DNA of 64,000 bases, from assembly GCA_028554795.2 (NCBI GenBank), contig JAPYKE020000552.1, forward strand, positions 124,001 to 188,000, in the 5' to 3' direction. Source of the DNA: Sinohyriopsis cumingii (Eukaryota > Mollusca > Bivalvia > Unionida > Unionidae). The notes under the pieces were generated by a model, which worked only from the letters and a program-made list of their open reading frames with translations, was not told the DNA's origin and did not search any database. The number at the start of each line of letters is the position of its first letter. Within the stretch, counting starts at the first letter, position 1. Positions 51,531 to 60,734 of this stretch are shown one piece after another. A program made the position numbers and the translations under genes.

Positions 51531-52409
51531 ACAATAACAACCAATTTTACTTACCCTTACCCAGTGACAGTTCCATGGAGGTGTTTCCCAATAACACTTT
51601 GTGCTGTTACACGGCCAAATTACCTCAGACCATCCAATTAGATCATGAAGCCCATTGGGAAGTGGAAATCATTCACCCAACACAAATCAAAAACATCACC
51701 TAAAAGCAAAACACTTTCCAGGTGGAAATCCTGAATGCCCAAGTGCAAGAAGAAATCAATAAAATCGGGTTTTTAGGGGACACAAGACGAGCCTTCAGTA
51801 TCTACACCTTAAAAATCCATGCAGGGTTTTATTTTAGTGGTGAACATTTGGTGGACACTATTGCAGATAGAGTCGACTTAGCCTTTGGCAAAGCCCTGAA
51901 CAGAGCCAAAAAAGTGTCAAAATTGAGGACCATAAAGTGGCTCATCGCCTCACGATCAATTTTCAAGATACGGACAAATTGTCCCTCAGGTTTAATGGTA
52001 GTTTGTTTGAAATTTTGGGTGGACATGCACCAATGGTAACAAACAATATGAGCCCCAAGATCAACAGTAATATGGATTTTTACAGAGCTTTTGGAAACCT
52101 GGTAGAACTGAACCAAGGACTGAATTTGATCTTTGTGTATTCCGATGCAGTGGAGTACAACGTGGTAGGACACACCTCTGTACCGTTACTGAGTGTCATA
52201 CCTTTCAAAGTGGATAATGACCAGGAAGGTGCAAACACCTATCACGTACACCGTGAATTTGTACATCCTCACTATTTACCCGTCAGTAAGTCGTATTTGG
52301 ACACTATCAACATTACTATCAAAGGAGATCTGGGACAAAATGTTCCATTCGCCAAAGGGAAGTCACGGTGAAACTCCATTTTCGAAAACGGTTCTCTAAC
52401 GAATTGTAA
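51531..52409 (+). pseudogene. Penton/minor capsid protein, diverged copy A
   Basis: The N-terminal about 40 codons and C-terminal about 90 codons (VELNQGLNL onward) are close to element 1 and copy B, but the middle 120-130 codons are strongly diverged (for example FYFSGEHLVDTIADRVDLAF). The start ATG is lost, TAA occurs at 51700-51702, and a shift occurs near 51920-51940. This is a mosaic of conserved ends around a different centre. Confidence 0.85.
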
Positions 52410-52412
52410 GTC

Positions 52413-52826
52413 ATGTATCCAGTGTACAGAGGTGTTGCTCGACAGCGAGGACACGGTTTAGGAGATATGTTAAAATTCACCTTTCGTTCAGTGGCCCCCG
52501 TGTTGAAACAGATGGTGACACGCGGATTGCACGCCTTGAAAGATGCGGCATTTATAACAGGTTCAGAATTTCTCCAAAATGTCGTCATCGACAAACAAAA
52601 CTCTTAAGAAGCCTTCTTAAGAGGAGGCAAAACTATCTTCCTGCAAACAGGCAAAGACCTTTTGGGTCGACGAGAAACTCCTATAAATGACCTGCACGCT
52701 GCCGAGTCAGGCATTCCTACTTCCCTGACGCCACAGCAAGAACAAGGCGGAAAAAGACGAAGAAGAAAACACTCTTTGAGAAGACTTTACACTTCTAAGG
52801 CTAGAAATACAAAGAAAAAAAGAAGT
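52413..52826 (+). pseudogene. Basic virion protein, copy A (stops)
   Basis: MYPVYRGVARQRGHGLGDML start; stop at 52604-52606, then the frame continues with QTGKDLLGRRETPIN and the basic tail. Its end is fused to the start of membrane copy B through an AAAGAAAAAAAGAAG junction. Confidence 0.8.
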
Positions 52827-52833
52827 GACCATC

Positions 52834-53244
52834 ATGACCTTTCACACAGACTCAGCTACTGCGACCACTCCTTCACCCAGTTCTTCTCTGCAAGATTTAC
52901 AGAAACAACCATTGTGGGTGTGATGTGGAGAATGTCTGCCTAAAACGCAAATCGTCTTCTTCTGCCAAATCTTTGTGGTGTATTGTGTCATCGGTACAGC
53001 CATTGCCAGTTTGAATTTGCAGCAAGGAGACAAACAAAATTGGACCATTTTATTCAGCAGTTGCATCGGTTACCTTCCTCCCAATCCCTCCCTGAAATTC
53101 TCCTCGAACGGGAACAATGGGAACCTTGTGTCCAGTGTCAGTGCCAGTTATCACTCCAGCAACAACAACAACCCCATTTTGGGTGGAGACATTCCTCTGA
53201 CTTCCAGTAACCCATCGGACAGCCACATAACTCTGGAATTATGA
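52834..53244 (+). pseudogene. Two-pass membrane protein, copy B (one nonsense codon)
   Basis: Full-length homologue of 31118-31537 with a TGG-to-TGA change near 52921. It keeps the ATGA overlap with the penton copy B start at 53241. Confidence 0.85.
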
Positions 53245-54171
53245 GTCACCCTAACCAATTTTACTTAACCTTACCCAGTGACAGTTCTATGGAGGTGTTT
53301 CCCAACAACACTTTGTGCTGTTACACGGCCAAATTACCTCAGGCCATCCAATTAGATCACGAAGTCCATTGGGAAGTGGCTTTAGTGGAAATCATTCAAC
53401 CGACCCAAGTCATTAATGTCCTTCCCAATCAAATTTTTTTCAGTGGAAGTTCATGACAAGCAAATGCAACAGTACTTGAATACCCATGTAAAATATTATA
53501 AGAAAACACATAACTCAGAAACTCAAAAGTCGACCTATCACTTGATCATTACCCCAGGCTATTATTTTAGTGGACAACATTTGGTGAGCACCATTGCTTC
53601 TAGGTTTAATGTCGTGTTTCTTAAAGCTTTGGAGAGTGTCAAGAAAAGTGTCGCCTTTGAGTACCATAAAGTAGATCGTCGCTTCCTAATGAAACTTCCT
53701 GAGGGGAACAAAGTGTTGTCCTTTTTATTTTGTCCTGAACTGTTTGACATGTTGGGCGGGGACATGGAGATAAGGATGAAAATGATCAAGAAAAACAAAT
53801 TATCAGTCATTTCTGAAAACGATTATTTTGCCAAGTTTTTTCGTTCCCCGGTAGAACTGAACCAAGGACTGAATTTGATCTTTGTGTACTCCGATGTGGT
53901 GGAGTATAACTTGGTGGGACACACCTCTGTACCTTTACTGCGTGTTATTCCTTTCAAAGTGGATTCTGCCACGAACGCTGACGAAGAAGGTGGAAACACT
54001 TATCACGTTCACTGTTAATTTGTACATCCTCACTATTTTCCCGTCAGCAAGTCTTATTTTCACACTGTCAACATTGCTATAAAAGGAGATCTTGGATAAA
54101 ATATTGCATTCAGCAAAGGGAAAGTCACGGTGAAACTCCATTTTCGAAAACGGTTCTCTAACGACTCGTAA
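53241..54171 (+). pseudogene. Penton/minor capsid protein, copy B
   Basis: Close homologue of 31534-32457 over its whole length. One base missing near 53440, TAA at 54016-54018 and another stop near 54098. Its middle resembles element 1, unlike copy A. Confidence 0.9.
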
Positions 54172-54174
54172 TCA

Positions 54175-54566
54175 TATATCCAGTGTACCGAGGCGTTGAT
54201 CAACAGCACGGATAAGGTTTAGGAGATATGTTGAAATCAGCCTTTCGTTCGGTAGCCCCCGTGTTGAAACCGGTGGTGACACGCGGATTGCACGCCTTGA
54301 AAGATGCGGCATTGACACATGGTAAAGAATTTCTCCAAAATGTCATCATCGACAAACAAAACCCTAAAGAAGCCTTCTTGAGAGCAGGCAAAAATGTCTT
54401 GTTGCAAACGGGCAAAGACATTTTAGGCCGACGAGAAACACCTATAAATGCCCTGCACGCTGCCGAGTCAAGTATTCCTGCTTCCCTGACGCCACAGCAA
54501 GAACAAGGTAGAAAGATACGACGAAGAAAACAGCCTTTCACAAGACTTCACACTTCTAAAGCTTGA
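54175..54566 (+). pseudogene. Basic virion protein, copy B
   Basis: Start ATG is changed to ATA; the rest of the frame (KSAFRSVAPVLKPVVTRGLH, QTGKDILGRRETPINAL) is largely open and close to element 1. Confidence 0.8.
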
Positions 54567-54626
54567 AAGACAAAGAAAAGAAGAACCGTTCGAGACTTAG
54601 ACATTTTTGGTTAAGAAACAGAAAAA

Positions 54627-55868
54627 ATGATGCACCGAGAGTCTTGCGCCAGTTCCAAGTCGGAACTGGATGCTTGCCATTCCATCCACCATGATGAGAA
54701 TGCAAGAATCTCAGTGAATGAAATTTCATCCCGTCTCCTCTTTGACGGATTCAGCTCCCATTGAGTTTCAAATCAAAGGACAACCCGAAGATTACATCGA
54801 TCTGAACAGCAGTTACTTGTATTTGAAAGTCAAAGTTCTAGATAAGACTGGAGGTACTATAGACGGTGACGAGAAAGTAGCTCCCGTCAACAATTTCATG
54901 CATTACTTATTCAGCGGAGTGGATTTGTACTTGAATAACAAACTAGTCAGTAGCAGTGTGGATACTTACTCTTATCGTGCCTACCTGGAAAATCTCTTGA
55001 CGTACGGAATAGACGCCAAGACTACTCATCTCAATGCCTGTGTGGTATAGGAACCTGACGATGCCGGCGAGATTGACGAAACCGAAATTGATACAAAGAA
55101 AGAACACAATGAGGGATTTGTAGAACTAAGAGACAAAATTATAGAGGGAAGAGTTTAGAACTGATGGATCGTTTGCATTTGGAAAAGTGGTTGCAAGATA
55201 AGTATTTGCTGAACGGGGTGGATGTTCGCTTGAGACTGAATCGCAGCAGTACCGCTTTCCATTTAATGGCTGATAGTGCCGATTACAAAACCATCATCCA
55301 AGAAGCCACTTTGATCAGAACGACCGCCAAGTATCCAATACGACGCGTGGAAGTGAAAACGTTCACCATTCCTATGGGTCAGCGATCCATGATCGAAGAT
55401 CATCTGTTCCAAGGACAGGTTCCCAAACGTTTGATTATTGGTATCGTCGAGAATACAGCCTTCAATGGAGCCTTCACTAAACATCCTTTCCACTTTCATC
55501 ACTTTGGCGTGTCCAAGATTGAAGTCAGTCGCTATGGCAAGACCTTGTGTACCCGACCTTTCGAACCTGACATTGACAAGAAGAATTACTTGAGATCGTA
55601 CGAAGCCGCTGGACATTTAGGGACCAACACCAGTCATGGCATTACGTACGAGGATTATGCAGGAGGCAACGCTTTGTGGGCTTTTGATTTCACTCCAGAC
55701 TAAGGCAGCGACGAGGGATATTTCCACCCTTTAAAATCCGGCCAGATTCGAGTGGAAATTCAGTTTGCAAACCGAGATCCTGATGAAAAGGTGAACGTCA
55801 TCCCGTATGCCGAATTTAACAATACGATAGAAATCAACAGTTTGAGAGAAGTCATTCTAGACTATTAG
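54627..55868 (+). pseudogene. Major capsid protein, element 2 copy, multiply broken
   Basis: Homologue of 32894-34187. Stops at about 54717 (TGA), 55048-55050 (TAG) and 55701-55703 (TAA), and shifts near 54680 and 55150. It lacks an internal stretch around 55315 (the segment LYVRRVEVLPKVGNDISQ of element 1). It keeps the 14 bp that element 1 lost. Confidence 0.92.
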
Positions 55869-55873
55869 AAGCC

Positions 55874-56389
55874 ATGGAAGACTTTAATGAATGTTTATAT
55901 AGTAAAGATTGTTTGGACATGGAATGTGAAGAGTCTGGTGAAGAGCCCGTGGAAGGAGAATCTCAAGACAAAGACGAAGAAGGCATAATGATGAAGTCGA
56001 GATAGTTAAAACAAGAAGCAGAATTAGTTGGCTGTTTTGGTATAGCCCTGACAGAAAAAATTAAGGAATTGATCAAGAAAGATTGCTATGGAAGTCACAA
56101 CGATCATCCCATTAAAATTCAACACGATACATGTCTGATGCTGAGTCAAGAAGAAAAATTGAACAAATATCTGGAAAAAGCTTGGACTCTCATCTCGGAA
56201 GAAGACGTGTTGCAACAGTGGTATAAAGACTTGCGTGAACATTCTTGTTCTCCATTAACAACTCAAGAGATCCATCGCATAGAAGATTACTTGGATCAGA
56301 CTTGGGAGACGAAGCGAAGAAACGGTTACTTGTCAGACCTTTTCATGAACAAATTTAGGATACAATTGATCATTTTTCATTACCTGTGA
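55874..56389 (+). pseudogene. Post-MCP acidic/helical gene, 171 codons with one stop
   Basis: MEDFNECLYSKDCLDMECEE starts an acidic region; TAG at 56004-56006; then helical sequence (LTEKIKELIKKDCYG, QEEKLNKYLEKAWTL, WYKDLREH). It begins 5 nt after the MCP stop. Element 1 keeps only a 28-codon remnant (34193). No domain recognised. Confidence 0.55.
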
Positions 56390-56463
56390 AACAAAATGTT
56401 TGTTAGTTATATTGAACGATTATTGTTAAAAATGTTTGTGAATGGTTAGTGGTGAGTTATTGG

Positions 56464-56469
56464 AATAAA
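56464..56469 (+). terminator. Poly(A) signal after the capsid cluster (element 2)
   Basis: AATAAA followed by GTAGTGTTTG, at the same place as 34293 in element 1. Confidence 0.6.
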
Positions 56470-56596
56470 AATGTAGTGTTTGAAAAAAAATGTCTTTGGC
56501 AATTGTTTTTGCCATGAGTATCATGAACCATGCACTTTGACTTCTCTCTATTCCTCACAAGACACTAATTTAGCGTTCCGACTCGAAAACCGTGAA

Positions 56597-56636
56597 GGGA
56601 TATTTTCCTTCGCGTCCGCGCTTTGACCATAAAAAC
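56597..56636 (+). promoter_or_regulatory. Right-end promoter box, element 2 copy 1
   Basis: GGGATATTTTCCTTCGCGTC then CGCGCTTT, followed by CATAAAAAC; the ATG at 56687 is about 55 nt later. Confidence 0.75.
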
Positions 56637-56686
56637 GGGGTAATCTTCAGTCTGACCATCCATTGTCGACTTATCCTCCTACGAAG

Positions 56687-57183
56687 ATGTGCTCAAGATT
56701 AGCCAAGTTGAACGAAGCCTGCGTGAATTTGCATCGTGTCTGTCAATGTCTGATGCCGAAGCCTGAAGAGATAGAGAATGCTAGAATGTTACAAGTCACT
56801 GAAGACCTGTTAGTAGAGCTCTTCAGAGAAGAAATTAACAAGGAGAAAGAAGAATGGACAGAGAAGTACAGACTTCAAAAACAGCAGAGACAGCAGCAAC
56901 AGCATCAGCAGCAGGAACATGACAGAGGTTTTGCCGAATGTCGTGTCAATACCAAAGAGTTCTCCTTCTCTTTCCGAAGAAGCACCATATCCTGTGAGAA
57001 AGCCTGTCGTCAGAGGAAGCCGCAATCTTAGACCCTAAAAGATTGCCATAGCCTGAAAGTGAAGACTGGGATAGTGAAGCGAATCAACCTGCCTCAGCAC
57101 TTCCAAGAACAATAATAAATTGGGAAGGAGATTGGAGTAGACTTTGTGTCTGTGGTGCCAGACCTGGAAGGTGCCACCATTAA
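56687..57183 (+). pseudogene. Right-end gene, composite of element 1 genes 1 and 2
   Basis: The first 115 codons (MCSRLAKLNEACVNLHRV, EEWTEKYRLQ, Q-rich stretch) match right-end gene 1 of element 1 and stop at 57031. The sequence that follows matches the 3' end of right-end gene 2, ending in CVCGARPGRCHH in a different frame. So either element 2 has a deletion fusing two genes, or element 1's two genes arose by duplication and loss from one such gene. Confidence 0.65.
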
Positions 57184-57211
57184 CCAGGTTCCTCTGGAGT
57201 TCCATAAAAAC

Positions 57212-57227
57212 AGCCCTTTTCAGGGCT
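57212..57227 (+). terminator. Histone-type 3' stem-loop, element 2 right-end gene
   Basis: AGCCCTTTTCAGGGCT: perfect 6-bp stem, TTTC loop, AAAAAC before, AACCA after, then CTAGAAAAGAAAC and CAATTTGCCAAT. It starts 28 nt after the TAA at 57181-57183. Confidence 0.88.
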
Positions 57228-57309
57228 AACCAAAACTCTAGAAAAGAAACAGTAATCAATTTGCCAATGTGTGAATGTGGAGTAGCGTAAATATAAAGAC
57301 TCACTAATT

Positions 57310-57776
57310 TATTGGCATGACTATTATGTGTGTGTGTGTTTGTGTTTTTAAGCGCTCAAGTACGTTAGTGTGGATGGTGTAAGCACCCAAGTACGTTAGT
57401 GTGGATGGTAGATTATTGGTTTTTGTAAGTGCTAAAGTACGTTTGTTTGAATAATAAATTATGGTTATGTTTTTGCTGCTTCCCGTGTGTGGATAGTATA
57501 TTATGATTGTGTTTATGCTGCTTCCGTGTGTGAATATTATAATTTGGGTTTGTTTTTAGCTGCTTCCAGTGTGTGGATAGTATCATCTGGGTTTGATTTT
57601 GCTCCTTCGCATGTGTGGATAGTATATTTGGGTTTGATTTTAGCTACTTCCCGTGTGTGGATAGTAGATATGGGTTTGATTTTAGCTACTTCCCCTCTGT
57701 GAATAGTATATTTGGGTTTGTTTATATGGCTCATCATCTCTGTGTGAATAGTATATAATATGAGATGACAAAAGTA
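57310..57776 (+). repeat. 42-bp tandem repeats in right-end intergenic region
   Basis: GTGTGGATAGTATATTTGGG-type units start at 57487, 57528, 57571, 57613, 57655 and 57697 (spacing 41-43 bp), each followed by TTTGATTTTAGCTACTTCCC or variants. Upstream (57340-57450) are units with GCTCAAGTACGTTAGTGTGG. Related to the array at 35870-36358. No gene seen. Confidence 0.8.
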
Positions 57777-57816
57777 GGGGATATTTTCCTTCACGTCCGT
57801 GCTTTCCAGATAAAAA
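57777..57816 (+). promoter_or_regulatory. Right-end promoter box, element 2 copy 2
   Basis: GGGGATATTTTCCTTCACGT then CCGTGCTTT, followed by GATAAAAAC at about 57809; the ATG at 57864 is about 50 nt later. Confidence 0.75.
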
Positions 57817-57863
57817 CTCAAAGGGTTCGTCGTTCGCGCCATTCTACGGAAGAACCCAAGCAA

Positions 57864-58466
57864 ATGAGTATAGAACTATTTAATGAGCTAAAAGAGAGTT
57901 GGTACCGGATGACAGATGCAGCCTATATGGTGGAAAGGCTAGAGAAGGAGTGGATGTATAAAGTTACGAAGGACTTTGTCAAAAGCGAAGTGACGAGTCT
58001 AAAACTTGCCAGGGATCTGATTGAGGGTATGATTGAAGAAGAGGTTAAAAAGTTAAGAGGCTTGATACAACTTGACTATGTGAAAGTGGGTAAATTGAAA
58101 GAGTCCCTTGATTATGCTACTGACGTCAGGTGTTTTTTAACAGATATCTTGGAGTGGACTGAGTGGTCGTATATGAAATGGGGTTTAAACCAACTGATGA
58201 AAGCAGAGGAAATGATGATGAAAGTGACGAGAGAACAAGTCAAGAAGATCAATGACACTTGGACTGAAGAGAGAAAAGAAAGAGAAAAAATAAAGGAAAC
58301 AAAAAAGAGTTTGAAAGGATAAACAACAACTGGATGAAGATACAGGCCAAGTTCAGAGCATTGGGCCATCCTGACTGGATGCCGGAAAATGATGAGAAGA
58401 AGAAGAAGAAGAAGAAAGGATTATTAGGAAAAGTCAGGAACTGGATGAAGAACTGGAGAAAATAAA
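57864..58466 (+). pseudogene. Right-end gene with long helices and cationic amphipathic end
   Basis: Open for 152 codons from the ATG (MSIELFNELKESWYRMTDAA), all predicted helical and charged, to a stop at 58320-58322. The adjoining frame then continues to 58464-58466, ending KKGLLGKVRNWMKNWRK. That cationic, tryptophan-containing amphipathic helix parallels the end of element 1's gene 3. A shift near 58315 therefore probably separates two parts of one gene. Unknown function; a membrane-active or nucleic-acid-binding tail is possible. Confidence 0.6.
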
Positions 58467-58473
58467 AGAAGAA

Positions 58474-58873
58474 AAACCCAAAGACCCTTTTCAGGGCCCC
58501 TCCTATCTCTCGAAAAGAAATTTACTTTCTTGCCTAACTCCCAAACAATTTTTTTTAAAATTTTGTCTATGTATAATGTAAGTTTTGTCTGTATTCTCTC
58601 TGTACACTCCGCTCTTTGCTCAGTCCTGTGACGTCACCTGCCCCTAGTTGCTACAGTGTTACCAATCTCCCCTACCGTGACGTCAGACGCCCTCTTTCCC
58701 TTGTCGCTCTGTAGTCCCATCCCTGTTAAATTCCCCATGTTAAATTTCCCTTGTCGCTCAATAGTCCCATCCCTGTTAAATTTCCCCATGTTAAATTCTC
58801 CTTGTCGCCAGGGTACAACCCCCCATCTTAACATTAAAGTTCCATTGTCGCCAGGGTATCTCATATTACTACT
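58474..58873 (-). repeat. Element 2 right terminal inverted repeat
   Basis: Inverted copy of 37777-38188. It includes two CRE palindromes TGACGTCA (about 58630 and 58678), the GCGACAAGGG-type subterminal units and the terminus CATATTACTACT. Confidence 0.92.
58483..58498 (+). terminator. Histone-type 3' stem-loop in right TIR of element 2 (one mismatch)
   Basis: GACCCTTTTCAGGGCC: five of six stem pairs kept, TTTC loop, CCCAAA before, CCTCC after, CTCGAAAAGAAAT downstream. It begins 16-17 nt after the stop of the right-end gene and faces outward. Confidence 0.75.
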
Positions 58874-58879
58874 TAGCTT
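58874..58879. repeat. Target-site duplication of element 2, right copy (TAGCTT)
   Basis: Direct repeat of 37771-37776. Confidence 0.95.
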
Positions 58880-60734
58880 GAAAGAAATTCGCACATTTTA
58901 ACAGTTGTTTCTTAGACGTATGAAGTCTCTGTCTCCCGTCTGCTAGTCTTTCTAATTTTTGCGCTGGATTCAAAATGATGTTAGGCTTTAATCTTTAACG
59001 TCTATCACTCTGGGAAAGCAACAAAATATCACGCTTTAGCCTTTGTCTGTTTTATGCTTTGCTGTTTCCGAGTGATTTGATTTTACTTTTAAAACAAACC
59101 ATGCCATAAACAACAAGTCCAACGACTAATCGATATAGCAATTTAATCATGGTTAGAGTATGCCATTGATATTTATGTCATATAATATGTTGGCAATAGC
59201 TTCAATATGAAGAAAATTGGAGTCCAGATACGCGCCGATGAATTTTATTCATAATGTTTTGCGAATTCCTGGAAAAGTTCATACAACTGCTAGTTGCCAG
59301 AAAAGTTGATTTAAAGATAGACGTCAGCTTTGCAAATCCCTGATGAAGTCAATTGGAATTAAATGCCGAACTTTTGTGAAGAATGATGACAACACATTAA
59401 AGAATCGCATTAAGCTCGGTTAGATCAACGATAAATCTTTCTATTCTTTATAGCAGTGACTTGATTGTTAGGCTAAACGTTTCTAAATATTGTATACCCC
59501 TTAAATTTATTATCATAAATCTACCATTTTTGGGCCACTGAAATAGTGAAACCCAAACAGGATTTGTCGAACACTCATTAAACAAAATGCAAATAAAAAC
59601 AAAACAACCCCAACACAAACAACCACCACAACCACCACCAACAACGAGGACGTTATAAAATAAAAACGAAACGATACTAATTGTACCTAAACGTAGGCGG
59701 CGATTTACATTTTCGCATTTTGTACAGGTTTGATTTTTAAAGAAAAATAATTTTCCACTTCTTCCCCACTGGTTATTTTAAAAGAGACCTTATATATCCC
59801 AGAACCTTTAATTCCCTTTATTTTATGATTGATAGGTGTAATATGGGTGGGTTAATTCCCTTTATTTAGTGATTGATGGGTGTAATATGGGTGGGTTAAT
59901 TCCATTTATTTTGTGATTGATGGGTGTAATATGGGCGGGTTAATTACATTCATTGCATAAATGATGGATGTAATATGGGTGGGTTATAGCATAAACAGCT
60001 TGGCCATGCTTCAGATGTGTTCCTTAATAAAATCCCTTTTAGCTCCCCTTAGTCATTTCTACTTCCTGGATTTCAGAAGTAAATTTAGAAAAGAGCCAAT
60101 AACTTGTTTACATGTAATATATTTGACGATTCATTTACAGCCGTTTCAGGAGCTTGTAATGTCTAGTTTGACAAAATTAGTTTTCACTAGACTTTAGACT
60201 AATTCAGGCTAATATATCGATCCTATGAGAGCAATCATTTTGGTTGACGGTGTGCTTAGATAATTTCCACAATTACAATACCCAAAGAAATTTGAGACAC
60301 AATACATGAAAGTGCCATAGAGGTATATATGGGCAGACTTCACCACCAACATTGCATTAATCAAATGATGTAGATGCAAACAACTTCCCCTTACACCTGT
60401 CACACTCTCAGAAGTTCATAATATCGGAAGAGTACCCCATAAACAAATTGCAGCAGCAGGGATGGTGAACAGATCACTTGTTTTGAAGTTCATTTACGAA
60501 AAATAAAAGCTCATATGAAAAAATGAAAATATAAGGTCAATAACGTCAAATCGAAGCTTCTAACCAAAACCGAGAGTTTCTCTAATTGGGTTAGTTTATT
60601 TTGTTACTCTATCTTTATCGTTCGTGTTTTTCTAAATTTGTGTATGTTTTGATTACCCACCGTGACAATTATTTTTGGTCACACCCTCTCTGCTGCTGTA
60701 TTGTGTGAGTAATTAAATCATTATTACATCAATA
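58880..60734. other. Host DNA right of element 2, no gene seen
   Basis: AT-rich host sequence with no convincing exon. It contains a 44-bp minisatellite (59820-59990). Confidence 0.5.
59820..59990. repeat. 44-bp minisatellite, four copies
   Basis: TGTAATATGGGTGGGTTAAT starts at 59837, 59881, 59925 and 59969, exactly 44 bp apart, with a CCCTTTATTT...GATTGATGGG remainder. The period equals that of the Polinton subterminal arrays, and it lies about 0.75 kb from a third Polinton-like relic, so it might be part of that relic's terminus; this is only a suggestion. Confidence 0.8.

Larger units (their letters stand above)
37777..58873 (+). mobile_element. Polinton/Maverick element 2 (21,097 bp, older, heavily broken)
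   Basis: Same gene order and orientation as element 1, inverted termini AGTAGTAATATG and a perfect 6-bp duplication. Its TIRs differ from each other at roughly one base in ten to fifteen, and most genes have several stops and shifts, so it is older than element 1. It has about 4 kb more: an accessory block after polB, an extra basic gene, a second membrane-penton-basic block and a full post-MCP gene. Internal genes are close relatives of those in element 1, whereas the outer TIR sequences differ beyond short shared words. Confidence 0.96.

Noticed and set aside
20637..58498. Reading the stem-loops as bacterial-type terminators
   Set aside because: They lack a downstream T-run, they have the ACCCA flank and purine block of histone genes, and the context is a eukaryotic genome.
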